A DNA stretch of 64,000 nucleotides from the NCBI RefSeq assembly GCF_964266745.1, contig NZ_CAXWGX010000026.1, forward strand, positions 372,001 to 436,000, in the 5' to 3' direction. This stretch comes from Propionicimonas sp020161015 (GTDB taxonomy: Bacteria; Actinomycetota; Actinomycetes; Propionibacteriales; Propionibacteriaceae). Shown piece after piece: positions 1 to 6,874 of the stretch (its first letter is position 1; each line of letters starts with the position of its first letter). The translations under genes and the position numbers were made by a program. Under the pieces are notes generated by a model, which saw nothing but the letters and a program-made list of their open reading frames with translations, did not search any database and had not been told where the DNA came from.

Positions 1-501
1 CTCTTCCCTGGCCCGCTGCGCGACTACGAGGAGGCCGTCGAGGCGTACTCGGAGCTGTCGGTGGTGCCGACCGTGGAGTTCCTGCACGGCCTTCGCCAGG
101 GCGAGGAGGTCGAGGTCGAGCTCGAGCGCGGCAAGTCGCTGCTGCTGGGCATCTCGGCGATCGGCGACCCGGACGACCGCGGCATGCGCCAGGTGATGTG
201 CACGGTGAACGGCCAGATGCGGGTGGTCACCGTCCGCGACGAGTCGGTGACCTCGACCGTCGCGGTGGCCGAGCGGGCGAACCCGTCGGTTCCCGGCCAG
301 GTGCCCGCACCGTTCGCCGGCGTGGTGACGCTCACGGTGGACGTCGGAGACGAGGTGTCGGCCGGGCAGCAGGTGGCCACGATCGAGGCGATGAAGATGG
401 AGGCCTCGATCACCACCCCGGTGTCGGGCGTCGTCCGGCGTGTCGCGATCGGCCACGCCCAGGCCGTGGAGGGCGGCGACCTCCTGGTCGAGATCGGCTG
501 A
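1..501 (+). CDS. pyc: Pyruvate carboxylase, C-terminal part (truncated by window start)
   Basis: Reading frame 1 is open from the first base and ends at TGA 499-501, so only about the last 166 residues are present. The fragment carries the end of the carboxyltransferase/PC-tetramerisation region (LFPGPLRDYEEAVEAY, then a conserved VPTVEFLHG) followed by a biotinyl domain with the canonical EAMKMEA motif, whose Lys is the biotin attachment site (about nt 385-410). Family knowledge: pyruvate carboxylase makes oxaloacetate from pyruvate and bicarbonate with ATP in the cytoplasm. The order of domains (biotinyl last) fits pyruvate carboxylase. A lone oxaloacetate decarboxylase alpha or transcarboxylase 5S-type chain is less likely but cannot be excluded from the tail alone. 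No start is visible because it lies upstream of the window. A palindromic repeat follows 75 bp after the stop. Confidence 0.85.
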   Translation, partial: LFPGPLRDYEEAVEAYSELSVVPTVEFLHGLRQGEEVEVELERGKSLLLGISAIGDPDDRGMRQVMCTVNGQMRVVTVRDESVTSTVAVAERANPSVPGQVPAPFAGVVTLTVDVGDEVSAGQQVATIEAMKMEASITTPVSGVVRRVAIGHAQAVEGGDLLVEIG

Positions 502-575
502 CGCGGGGGGCCCATACGGGCCCGCGCGCGGGTCCGCGCCCCCGCGGCGTCCCACCCGTCCCACCCGTCGCCCGC

Positions 576-633
576 GCCCCCGACTGCAACTCCCGCTACC
601 GGAATTCCGGTAGCGGGAGTTGCAGTCGGGGGC
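576..633. repeat. Palindromic repeat family A, copy 1
   Basis: Perfect 58-bp palindrome centred on GGAATTCC (centre between 604 and 605); each arm is 29 nt. It lies between two convergent 3' ends (pyruvate carboxylase and the DUF5684 remnant), so it could end transcription from both sides, but no T-run follows. Outside the palindrome the right side carries GGCAAACG and the left side a CCCACCCGT-type flank shared with copy 2. Confidence 0.9.
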
Positions 634-661
634 AAACGGCGGTCTGGGGGCGGGACGGGGG

Positions 662-1076
662 TCAGGCCGTGGCGGGCTTGCAGTAGGTCGCGCTGCCGAA
701 CCCGAGGATCAGGAGGCCGATCACGGAGAAGATCACCAGCAGGAAGAACGACCACCCGCCGCCCTTGCCGAAGGCCGCGCCCAGCTTTGATGGCCACGAC
801 GATCGCGATCACGAGGTTGACCACGGGGATCAGCAGCAGCAGGAACAGCCACCGGTTGAGCCCGGCGATCCGGAACAGGACAGAGGTGTCGTGGAACGGG
901 ACGATCGACGCCCAGCCGGGTTCGCCGGCCTTGGTGAGGATCTTCCAGAGGGCGACGACCGTCAGCACCGCGAGGATGAAGCTGGTGATGGCGGCGGGCA
1001 GGCCCGCGAGCGCGGCGTGGAGTCGGGTCCGGGTGGGACGCGCCGTCCCACCCGTTGCTCCCGCCCCCGAGCGCAA
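662..1076 (-). pseudogene. DUF5684-like small membrane protein, frameshifted and probably 5'-truncated
   Basis: The minus strand encodes a typical DUF5684 core: a membrane segment, then VALWKILTKAGEPGW, a VNLVIAI membrane segment and, in another frame, KLGAAFGKGGG followed by a last membrane segment and GFGSATYC, ending at TGA 662-664. The two halves are joined only if one A is removed from the AAA at 786-788 (ATC-AAA-GCT instead of ATC-AAG-CTG). The 5' side also lacks a good start. The only in-frame candidate is TTG at 1076, which lies inside palindrome copy 2, with an in-frame TAG directly upstream in the same palindrome. Residues encoded before about nt 1030 look like repeat flank rather than gene. 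Sequencing error would explain the frameshift but not the missing start. Function of the family is unknown. Confidence 0.7.
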
Positions 1077-1116
1077 CTCTCGCTACCGGAATTCCGGTAG
1101 CGAGAGTTGCACTCGG
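1067..1116. repeat. Palindromic repeat family A, copy 2
   Basis: 50-bp palindrome around GGAATTCC (centre 1091/1092) with a single mismatched pair (1072/1111). Arm bases differ from copy 1 in compensated pairs. It lies between the 3' end of the DUF2252 gene and the broken 5' end of the DUF5684 remnant, followed on the right by GCAGCAAACGCGG. Confidence 0.88.
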
Positions 1117-1187
1117 CAGCAAACGCGGGTTGAGGGGGCGGCGGGTTGAGGGGGGCGGGGGTGCGGGTGGCGTGTGGCCGCTCTCGA

Positions 1188-2618
1188 TCAGCCGGGACGG
1201 AAGGCGGAGCCCATGTGGGCGTCGTCCGACATCGGGAGCTTGCCGGACCGGGCGGCGGCGAGCAGGGCGGCGTGGTCGGCCTCGGTCTGGTCGGCGTAGC
1301 GGCGGGCGAAGGTCGCGAGCGCGTCTCCCGCGGCAGCACCGTCCCCGAGGTAGCCGGCGATCATCGAGGCGCCGGACGTCCGGGCGTGGCCCTTCGCGAG
1401 CAGGTGGCCGACGATGCCGGCGTAGTCGGTCAGCGCCTCCTCCCGGATGGCGTTGAGCGGCACGGTGCCCTTCATGTTCCGGAACTGGCGGACGTAGTAC
1501 TCGCGCCCCTCGATCGTCGTCCAGCCCAGCAGCGGATCGCTCACGGTCTGCAGCGCCTGCTGGTACTCCACCACCCGCTGGCCCTGATGGGCGTGCCACG
1601 CGTCGTCGCCGTGGACGAAACGGGCCAGCACCGAGCGGCGGGCCTCCTTCAGCTGGAGGAAGAGCACGTCGTCCGGCGTCGACCCGACCAGCAGCACCAC
1701 GTAGGCACGCAGCCCGACCGACCCGACGCCGACCACGCGGTGCGCGACGTCCTCCACGGTGTAGCCGGCGACGACCCGTCGCCAGTGGGGCGCGAGGGTG
1801 GCCAGGTAGTCGTCCAGGCCGGCCGCGATCGCCGCCGCCTCCGCCTCGTCCACCGAGGTCGTGATCGGGGGCTCGGGGATGATCCGGCGGTGACCGTCCA
1901 CCTCCCCGGTCAGCTTGGGCAGCACCCGGTCGCTGGTGCGCTTCCGCGCGGTCCGGGCCGCACGCTTGATCTCCGCCCGGAGGGTGGCGTCGGCCACCGA
2001 GGAGTGGAGGCTCGAGACGTCCAGCCGGTTGTAGGAGCGGGCGAGCAGCGGTTGCGTGGCCAGGCCGGCCACCTCGGCCGCGTACGCCACCACGCACGAG
2101 CGCACGGACGCGCCGCAGGAGTCCTCGCTGTAGCCGTTCTCGCGCCCGGCCACCCAGACGCTCGCCACCAGCCGACGCAGGTCCCACTCCCAGCCGCCGG
2201 GGTGCGCCTCGTCGAAGTCGTTGAGGTCGATCACCTGCGCGCCCTCGGGCGACCGGTAGAAGCCGAAGTTGCCCAGGTGCGCGTCCCCGCAGACCACGGG
2301 GTGGATGCCGGTCGACGGCAGGGACGCCACGTCCGCGGCCATCACGACCGCCGACCCGCGCAGGAACCCGTACGGCGAGGTGGCCATCCGGGCCACCCGG
2401 ATGCCGACCAGGTCGGGGACGCGGCCCACGTGGCTCATCGCGATCAGGGCGATCGGGTCGAAGCGCGCCGAGCTCTCGGCCCACTCGCCGAGCCGCTGGT
2501 AGGGCACCTGCTCGCGCAGCGCCCGCCCGAGGGCGAACCGCTCCTCCCTGCTGGGCGGGGCCTGGCGGACGGACCGGAAGCCGGTGGCCGTGGTGGCGGG
2601 CAGCACGCTGTGGGACAT
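1188..2618 (-). CDS. DUF2252 family protein
   Basis: 476 residues, close to the usual DUF2252 length. Recognised by the family-typical block CGDAHLGNFGFYRSPEG (about residues 110-126) followed by VIDLNDFDEAHPGGWEWDL (about 130-148), an aminoglycoside-phosphotransferase/kinase-like arrangement, and later FLQLKEARRSVL and GQRVVEYQQALQ. The HGDxxxxN-like and D-x-D motifs suggest a kinase-like fold, but no substrate is known and none can be inferred here. Start ATG at 2618 is preceded by a good ribosome site (AGGAGG, 5 nt away). The gene is divergent from the FolP2-like gene and shares about 140 bp of upstream DNA with it. No signal peptide or membrane segment is seen. Confidence 0.85.
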   Translation of the reverse strand: MSHSVLPATTATGFRSVRQAPPSREERFALGRALREQVPYQRLGEWAESSARFDPIALIAMSHVGRVPDLVGIRVARMATSPYGFLRGSAVVMAADVASLPSTGIHPVVCGDAHLGNFGFYRSPEGAQVIDLNDFDEAHPGGWEWDLRRLVASVWVAGRENGYSEDSCGASVRSCVVAYAAEVAGLATQPLLARSYNRLDVSSLHSSVADATLRAEIKRAARTARKRTSDRVLPKLTGEVDGHRRIIPEPPITTSVDEAEAAAIAAGLDDYLATLAPHWRRVVAGYTVEDVAHRVVGVGSVGLRAYVVLLVGSTPDDVLFLQLKEARRSVLARFVHGDDAWHAHQGQRVVEYQQALQTVSDPLLGWTTIEGREYYVRQFRNMKGTVPLNAIREEALTDYAGIVGHLLAKGHARTSGASMIAGYLGDGAAAGDALATFARRYADQTEADHAALLAAARSGKLPMSDDAHMGSAFRPG

Positions 2619-2747
2619 GGTTCCTCCTGCTCGGCCATCTTGGCCTCCGGCGGGCTCCGCGGCCAGCCCCTCGCGGCGGCGCGGGACGGCGTGGGTCGGA
2701 TGCGCGCGACAGACGGCCCGTCACCGGGACGGCCTTGCCGCGTGCGG

Positions 2748-2753
2748 CACAGT
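2748..2753 (+). promoter_or_regulatory. Putative -10 element (leaderless start of folP2-like gene)
   Basis: CACAGT ends exactly 6 nt before GTG 2760, the same spacing as the TANNNT boxes of several other genes in this window. The CANNNT form is weaker than TANNNT. Confidence 0.4.
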
Positions 2754-2759
2754 GGTGGC

Positions 2760-3680
2760 GTGAGCGAAACCTGGCCGAGCCCGCCGATCCCCACCCCGTC
2801 CCTGGTGCTGCGCGGACGCCGGTTCGACGCCGGGCACCCGGCGGTGATGGGCATCGTCAACCGGACTCCCGATTCCTTCTACGCCGCCGCGCGCTACACC
2901 GACCTCGGCCCCGGCCTCGCCGCGGTCGACCGGCTGGTGGCCGAGGGCGCCGACCTGATCGACGTGGGCGGGGTGCGGGCAGGGCAGGAGGGCGAGGAGG
3001 TCGGTCCGGCGCAGGAGATCGAGCGCGTGCGCCCGTTCCTGCTCGCGGTCCGCGAGCGCCACCCGTCCCTGCTGCTCAGCCTGGACACCTGGCGGGCCGA
3101 GGTCGCCACGGCCTGCGCGGACGCGGGCATCGACCTGGTCAACGACACGTGGGCGGGAGCGGACCCCGAACTCGTGGCGGTCGCCGCGGAGCTGGGCGCC
3201 GGCTATGTCGTCTCGCACACCGGCGGGCTCCCGCCGCGCACCGATCCGGTCGACATCAGTTACGGCACCGACCCCGACGACGTCGTCCGTGACGTGCTCG
3301 CCGTGCTGGCCGACGGCGCGGCCCGCGCGGTCGCGGCCGGCGTCCCGGCGGAGCGGGTGCTGGTGGATCCGACCCTCGACTTCGGCAAGACCACCCGCAA
3401 CTCGCTGCGGGTGCTCGCTGCGACGGGGGCGATCGCCGCGTTGGGCTACCCGGTGCTGCAGGCGCTCAGCCGCAAGGACTTCGTCGGAGAGACCCTCGAC
3501 CTGCCGGTCGACCAGCGGCTGTTCGGCACGCTCGCCGCGACCGCCGTCGCCGGCTGGCTGGGCACGGTCGTGTTCCGGGCACACGACGTCGCGGCCACCC
3601 GCCAGGTGGCCGACATGGTGGCCTCCCTCCGGGGGGACCGCCCGCCGGTGGTCGCCGTCCGCGGCGAACCGCGAGCCTGA
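2760..3680 (+). CDS. folP2: FolP2-type dihydropteroate synthase homologue
   Basis: 306 residues. The pterin-binding TIM-barrel signature of DHPS is present: VMGIVNRTPDSFY near residue 28, LIDVGG near 66, LSLDTWRAEV near 105, LVNDTW near 120, and SRKDFVGETLDLP near 240. The second loop, which in true DHPS reads GGESTRPG, is replaced by GGVRAGQEGEE. That pattern, together with the SxxKDFVGETL ending, matches the mycobacterial FolP2 paralogue, which family knowledge says does not substitute for FolP1. So a role in folate synthesis is not assured. GTG 2760 was chosen because upstream codons show no conservation, and a CACAGT box lies 6 nt before it (leaderless). The pdxH gene follows 41 bp later with its own promoter-like box. 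Confidence 0.8.
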   Translation: MSETWPSPPIPTPSLVLRGRRFDAGHPAVMGIVNRTPDSFYAAARYTDLGPGLAAVDRLVAEGADLIDVGGVRAGQEGEEVGPAQEIERVRPFLLAVRERHPSLLLSLDTWRAEVATACADAGIDLVNDTWAGADPELVAVAAELGAGYVVSHTGGLPPRTDPVDISYGTDPDDVVRDVLAVLADGAARAVAAGVPAERVLVDPTLDFGKTTRNSLRVLAATGAIAALGYPVLQALSRKDFVGETLDLPVDQRLFGTLAATAVAGWLGTVVFRAHDVAATRQVADMVASLRGDRPPVVAVRGEPRA

Positions 3681-3709
3681 CCGCTGCGCGGTGGCCGGCG
3701 CGGGCGGCA

Positions 3710-3715
3710 TAGGCT
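3710..3715 (+). promoter_or_regulatory. -10 element TAGGCT, leaderless pdxH promoter
   Basis: TAGGCT is followed by 6 nt and then the GTG start at 3722. There is no Shine-Dalgarno sequence, so the transcript probably begins at or next to the start codon. Confidence 0.6.
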
Positions 3716-3721
3716 GCCCGC

Positions 3722-4354
3722 GTGGACCTCAAGGACCTGCGCAAGAGCTACGAGCACGGCAGCCTGGACGAGGCGGACGCCGGCGGCGCACCGCTGGCGC
3801 TCTTCCAGCGCTGGCTCGCCGACGCCGTCGCCGCCGGCGTGCCCGAGCCGAGCGCGATGACGCTGGCGACCGTCGGCGAGGACGGTCGGCCGTCCACCCG
3901 CGTCGTGCTGCTCAAGGGCGCGGACGAGCGCGGCCTGGTGTTCTTCACCAACTACGGCAGCAGGAAGGGACGCGAGCTCGCGGCCAACCCGCACGCCGCG
4001 CTGCAGTTCCACTGGCCGGAGCGGGAACGGGTGGTGCGCGTCGAGGGCGTGGCCGAACGGACGACCGCGGAGGAGTCCGACGCCTACTTCGTGACCCGCC
4101 CGCTCGACTCGCGGATCGGCGCGTGGGCGTCCCCGCAGAGCGAGGTGATCGCGAGTCGCGGCGTGCTGCTGTCCAACGCGGCGAAGGCGTCGGCGCGGTA
4201 CGGGCTGAACCCGCCGCGCCCGGAGCACTGGGGCGGGTTCCGGGTGGTGCCCGACACCTGGGAGTTCTGGCAGGGACGCCGCAGCCGCCTGCACGACCGC
4301 GTCCGCTTCCGCCTCGCGGACGGTTCGTGGCTGAAGGAGCGACTCGCGCCCTGA
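3722..4354 (+). CDS. pdxH: Pyridoxamine 5'-phosphate oxidase
   Basis: 210 residues, the normal length for PdxH. It oxidises pyridoxamine/pyridoxine 5'-phosphate to pyridoxal 5'-phosphate with FMN and oxygen in the cytoplasm. Visible signatures: AMTLATVGEDGRPSTRVVLLKG (FMN/substrate half, about 38-60), VFFTNYGSRKGRELAANP (about 68-85), a middle Q-S/E segment, and the C-terminal block GGFRVVPDTWEFWQGRRSRLHDR, which is diagnostic for PdxH rather than general FMN-binding split-barrel proteins. The GTG start fits the leaderless box at 3710-3715. The next gene encodes a PLP-dependent aminotransferase, a plausible functional neighbour, but each gene appears to have its own start signal. Confidence 0.93.
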   Translation: MDLKDLRKSYEHGSLDEADAGGAPLALFQRWLADAVAAGVPEPSAMTLATVGEDGRPSTRVVLLKGADERGLVFFTNYGSRKGRELAANPHAALQFHWPERERVVRVEGVAERTTAEESDAYFVTRPLDSRIGAWASPQSEVIASRGVLLSNAAKASARYGLNPPRPEHWGGFRVVPDTWEFWQGRRSRLHDRVRFRLADGSWLKERLAP

Positions 4355-4430
4355 GCACGTTCGGCGGCTGGCCGGACCGAGGGCCGGACGGCGCGGCCGG
4401 CCGCTGCCGGCGGCGTGGCACGATCCGGGC

Positions 4431-5609
4431 ATGAGCAGGGGATTCCAGCTGGCCGAGCGGTTCTCGGGCGTCACGACGTCACCGGTGCGCGACATCCTCG
4501 CGGTGGTCAACCGCGGGGACGTGATCTCGTTCGCCGGCGGCATCCCGGACGGCTCGCTGTTCGCCCTCGACGACTTCCGTGCGGCGTTCGACCACGTGCT
4601 GTCCACCCAGGGTCGCCGCGCGCTGCAGTACGCGTCCACCCAGGGTGAGCCCGAGCTGCTGGAGCAGGTCGCCGCCCGGATGGCCCGGCAGCTGCCGACC
4701 ACCCCCGACCAGGTGCAGGTGACCAGCGGTTCGCAGGAGGGTATCTTCCTCGTCGGCCAGGCGCTGCTCGACCCGGGCGATGTCGTGCTGGTCGAGCAGC
4801 CCACCTACCTGGCGGCCGTCCAGGCGTTCAGCCTCGCCGGCGCGCGGCTGGTGGCCGTCGCCTCCGACGACCACGGGATGCTGCCGGACGCCCTGGACGC
4901 GGCCATCGCCGCGCACCGTCCGCGGTTCGTCTACCTGATCCCGACCTTCCAGAACCCGACCGGCCGCTCGATGCCCGCCGCGCGCCGGCGGGAGGTGGCC
5001 GACGTGCTGCTGCGCACCGGCGTCCCGCTGCTCGAGGACGACCCGTACGGCGAGCTGCGGTTCGAGGGCGAGGCGGCCGCGCCGCTGGCCGCGCTGCCCG
5101 GCATGGGCGCCCAGACGGTCCTGCTCAACTCGGCCTCGAAGGTGATGGCCCCCGGGGTGCGGATCGGGTGGCTCCGGGCGGAGGGCCCCGTCCTGCGCGC
5201 GGTCGAGGTCGCCAAGCAGGCCGTCGGGCTCCAGTCGGCGGTCACCGACCAGCTGGCCGTCGCCCGCTACCTCGCCACCTGCGACCTCGATGCCCACATC
5301 GCTCGCGTCGTGGACGTCTACCGCGAGCGCAGGGACGCGATGGCCTCCGGCCTGGCGTCCCGGCTCCCCGCGGGCGCGGAGGTGACCAGGCCCGAGGGCG
5401 GCATGTTCCTGTGGGCCCGGCTGGGTGGTGGCGCCGACACCGCCGTCACGCTGCCGGCGGCGGTCGACGCGGGTGTCGCCTACGTGCCGGGCTGGCCGTT
5501 CTTCGCCGCCGAGCCCGACCGCTCGACGATGCGGCTGTCGTACGTCACGAACGCCCCGGACGTGATCGAGCGCGGCCTGGACCGGCTGGCGGGCGCGCTG
5601 GGCTGGTGA
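4431..5609 (+). CDS. PLP-dependent class I aminotransferase (2-aminoadipate/MocR-like type)
   Basis: 392 residues, a fold type I aminotransferase. Visible: ISFAGGIPDGSLFAL near the N-terminus, TSGSQEGIFLVGQALLDPGD, YLIPTFQNPTGRSM, LLEDDPYGELRF, and the PLP-lysine segment LLNSASKVMAPGVRIGW (Lys near residue 235). This set matches the LysN/2-aminoadipate transaminase and aromatic/branched-chain-like aminotransferase branch, without the GntR DNA-binding domain found in MocR regulators. Substrate cannot be named from sequence. Start ATG 4431 has a CACGAT box 6 nt upstream (419-424), again a possible leaderless start. It sits directly behind pdxH, the enzyme that makes its cofactor. Confidence 0.85.
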   Translation: MSRGFQLAERFSGVTTSPVRDILAVVNRGDVISFAGGIPDGSLFALDDFRAAFDHVLSTQGRRALQYASTQGEPELLEQVAARMARQLPTTPDQVQVTSGSQEGIFLVGQALLDPGDVVLVEQPTYLAAVQAFSLAGARLVAVASDDHGMLPDALDAAIAAHRPRFVYLIPTFQNPTGRSMPAARRREVADVLLRTGVPLLEDDPYGELRFEGEAAAPLAALPGMGAQTVLLNSASKVMAPGVRIGWLRAEGPVLRAVEVAKQAVGLQSAVTDQLAVARYLATCDLDAHIARVVDVYRERRDAMASGLASRLPAGAEVTRPEGGMFLWARLGGGADTAVTLPAAVDAGVAYVPGWPFFAAEPDRSTMRLSYVTNAPDVIERGLDRLAGALGW

Positions 5610-5651
5610 CGCCGGGCCTAGGGCCGGCGGCGGAAGAAGCGGGGGCGACGC

Positions 5652-6194
5652 TCAGGCCAGGCGGGAGCGCAACGTCGCGACGAGGTCGGTGACCGCTCCG
5701 CCCGCCCGTCGCGGGATGACGTGCGCGGCGTCCGGGCCGGTGTAGACGAACACGTGGTCGTCGGTCTCCACGACCCGGGAGATGCGTGACCAGGGGACGT
5801 GGGTGCTGCGCCGGCCGGCGAGGATCGTGAGGCCGTCCTCGTCGAGTTCGAGCCGGCGGGTCGTCCCGGTCTGCTCCAGCGCCACGCGGGCCTTCGTGCG
5901 ATAGCGGCGGGCCAGCAGCCACTCGCCCGCCCGTCCGCGCTGCCACTCCCACCAGCCCACCGCGGCGCCGACGAGGACAGAGACCAGCTCGGCCGCCCCG
6001 GCGAGCTCCAGCAGCCGGGACAGCAGGAACGGCAGGGTCGCCACCGCGAACATGGCCAGGTACGCCGCACCGCCGACGAGCCACGCGCCCACCAGGCGCA
6101 TCCGGGCACGCCGCGGATCCTCCTCGCCGGACGCCTTCGCCTGCCAGGCGGCGAACGCGACGAGGTCGTCCACGGTCAGGGTGAACTCGACCAC
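5652..6194 (-). CDS. YcxB-like membrane-associated protein
   Basis: 180 residues. The N-terminal half has a cytoplasmic segment and two membrane helices (about 35-60 and 65-85), followed by a soluble C-terminal domain with RRLELDEDGLTILAGRRSTHVPWSRISRVVETDDHVFVYTG, the usual layout of YcxB-like proteins. Function of the family is not established. GTG 6194 was chosen because a TAGCCT box lies exactly 6 nt upstream. It is convergent with the aminotransferase gene (42 bp gap). Confidence 0.7.
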   Translation of the reverse strand: MVEFTLTVDDLVAFAAWQAKASGEEDPRRARMRLVGAWLVGGAAYLAMFAVATLPFLLSRLLELAGAAELVSVLVGAAVGWWEWQRGRAGEWLLARRYRTKARVALEQTGTTRRLELDEDGLTILAGRRSTHVPWSRISRVVETDDHVFVYTGPDAAHVIPRRAGGAVTDLVATLRSRLA

Positions 6195-6200
6195 GCGCAG

Positions 6201-6206
6201 AGGCTA
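6201..6206 (-). promoter_or_regulatory. -10 element TAGCCT, leaderless promoter of the YcxB-like gene
   Basis: On the minus strand TAGCCT is followed by 6 nt (CTGCGC) and the GTG start at 6194. Confidence 0.6.
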
Positions 6207-6225
6207 CCCGCTCGTCCGGGCGCGC

Positions 6226-6873
6226 TCACACCCCGGGGACGCCGAGCGCGCGCAGCCGGGAGCGCAGGTGGCCGTAGGTGTCCGTGCCGGCGAAGTGGAC
6301 GGCCTGGAGGCCCGCGCGACGGGCCCCGCGGACGTTGACGGCCATGTCGTCGACGAAGACCGCCTCCGACGGTGCGATGCCGAGTGTCTCGACGATGTGG
6401 GTGAAGAACGCAGGGTCCGGCTTGGCCAGGCCCACCTGGAAGGAGTGGAACTGGTGGTCGAAGTGCTCGTCGTAGGGCAGGTTCGCGAGCATGAAGCCGC
6501 CCCGGTAGCTCTGCTGGTTGGTCGCCAGCGCCGTCGTCACCCCGGCCGCCCGGACCCGGTCGACGAGGTCGAGCATCCGCTCGTCGAGTTCCACCCGGTA
6601 CCAGACCTGGAGGATGTCGTCTGCGGTGCAGTCCCGGCCGTCACGCTCGAGCAGGGCGGTGAGGAGCTCGCGCAGGTCGGCCTGCCCGGTCAGGGTGGTC
6701 TTCTCGTGGCGGAAGGCGTCCGCGACGAACCGGGGCCCGCCGAGGCGAGCCATCTCCGTCAGCCAGCCCGCGTGGGGGTACTGGGTGACGCCGTCGGCGT
6801 CCATCAGCAGCGCACGGACCCTCGGGCGGTCGCCCACCGAGGGATCGTGCGTCCTGGCGTCGTCCCGGTCCAC
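6226..6873 (-). CDS. HAD-superfamily hydrolase
   Basis: 215 residues. HAD motifs are visible: motif I is LLMDADGV (the nucleophile Asp is in place, D-A-D variant) near the N-terminus, motif II is ALATNQQ, the Lys motif is GLAKPDPAFF, and motif IV is VFVDDMAVNVRGARRAG. A helical cap lies between motifs I and II. The fold belongs to the epoxide-hydrolase-N/dehalogenase-like HAD group; the substrate is unknown. GTG 6873 begins one base after the ilvD stop codon, so translation is probably coupled to ilvD. Later GTG codons just before motif I are alternatives. Confidence 0.75.
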   Translation of the reverse strand: MDRDDARTHDPSVGDRPRVRALLMDADGVTQYPHAGWLTEMARLGGPRFVADAFRHEKTTLTGQADLRELLTALLERDGRDCTADDILQVWYRVELDERMLDLVDRVRAAGVTTALATNQQSYRGGFMLANLPYDEHFDHQFHSFQVGLAKPDPAFFTHIVETLGIAPSEAVFVDDMAVNVRGARRAGLQAVHFAGTDTYGHLRSRLRALGVPGV

Positions 6874-6874
6874 C

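Noticed and set aside
24..1076. A single 350-codon minus-strand protein covering the DUF5684 remnant and the pyruvate carboxylase tail
   Set aside because: Beyond the frameshift it is antisense to the well-supported biotinyl domain, and its composition changes to Arg/Pro-rich noise.
1146..2759. Upstream extension of the FolP2-like frame over the DUF2252 gene
   Set aside because: The frame stays open only because of high GC. DHPS similarity starts at the GTG 2760 region, and a promoter-like box sits right before it.
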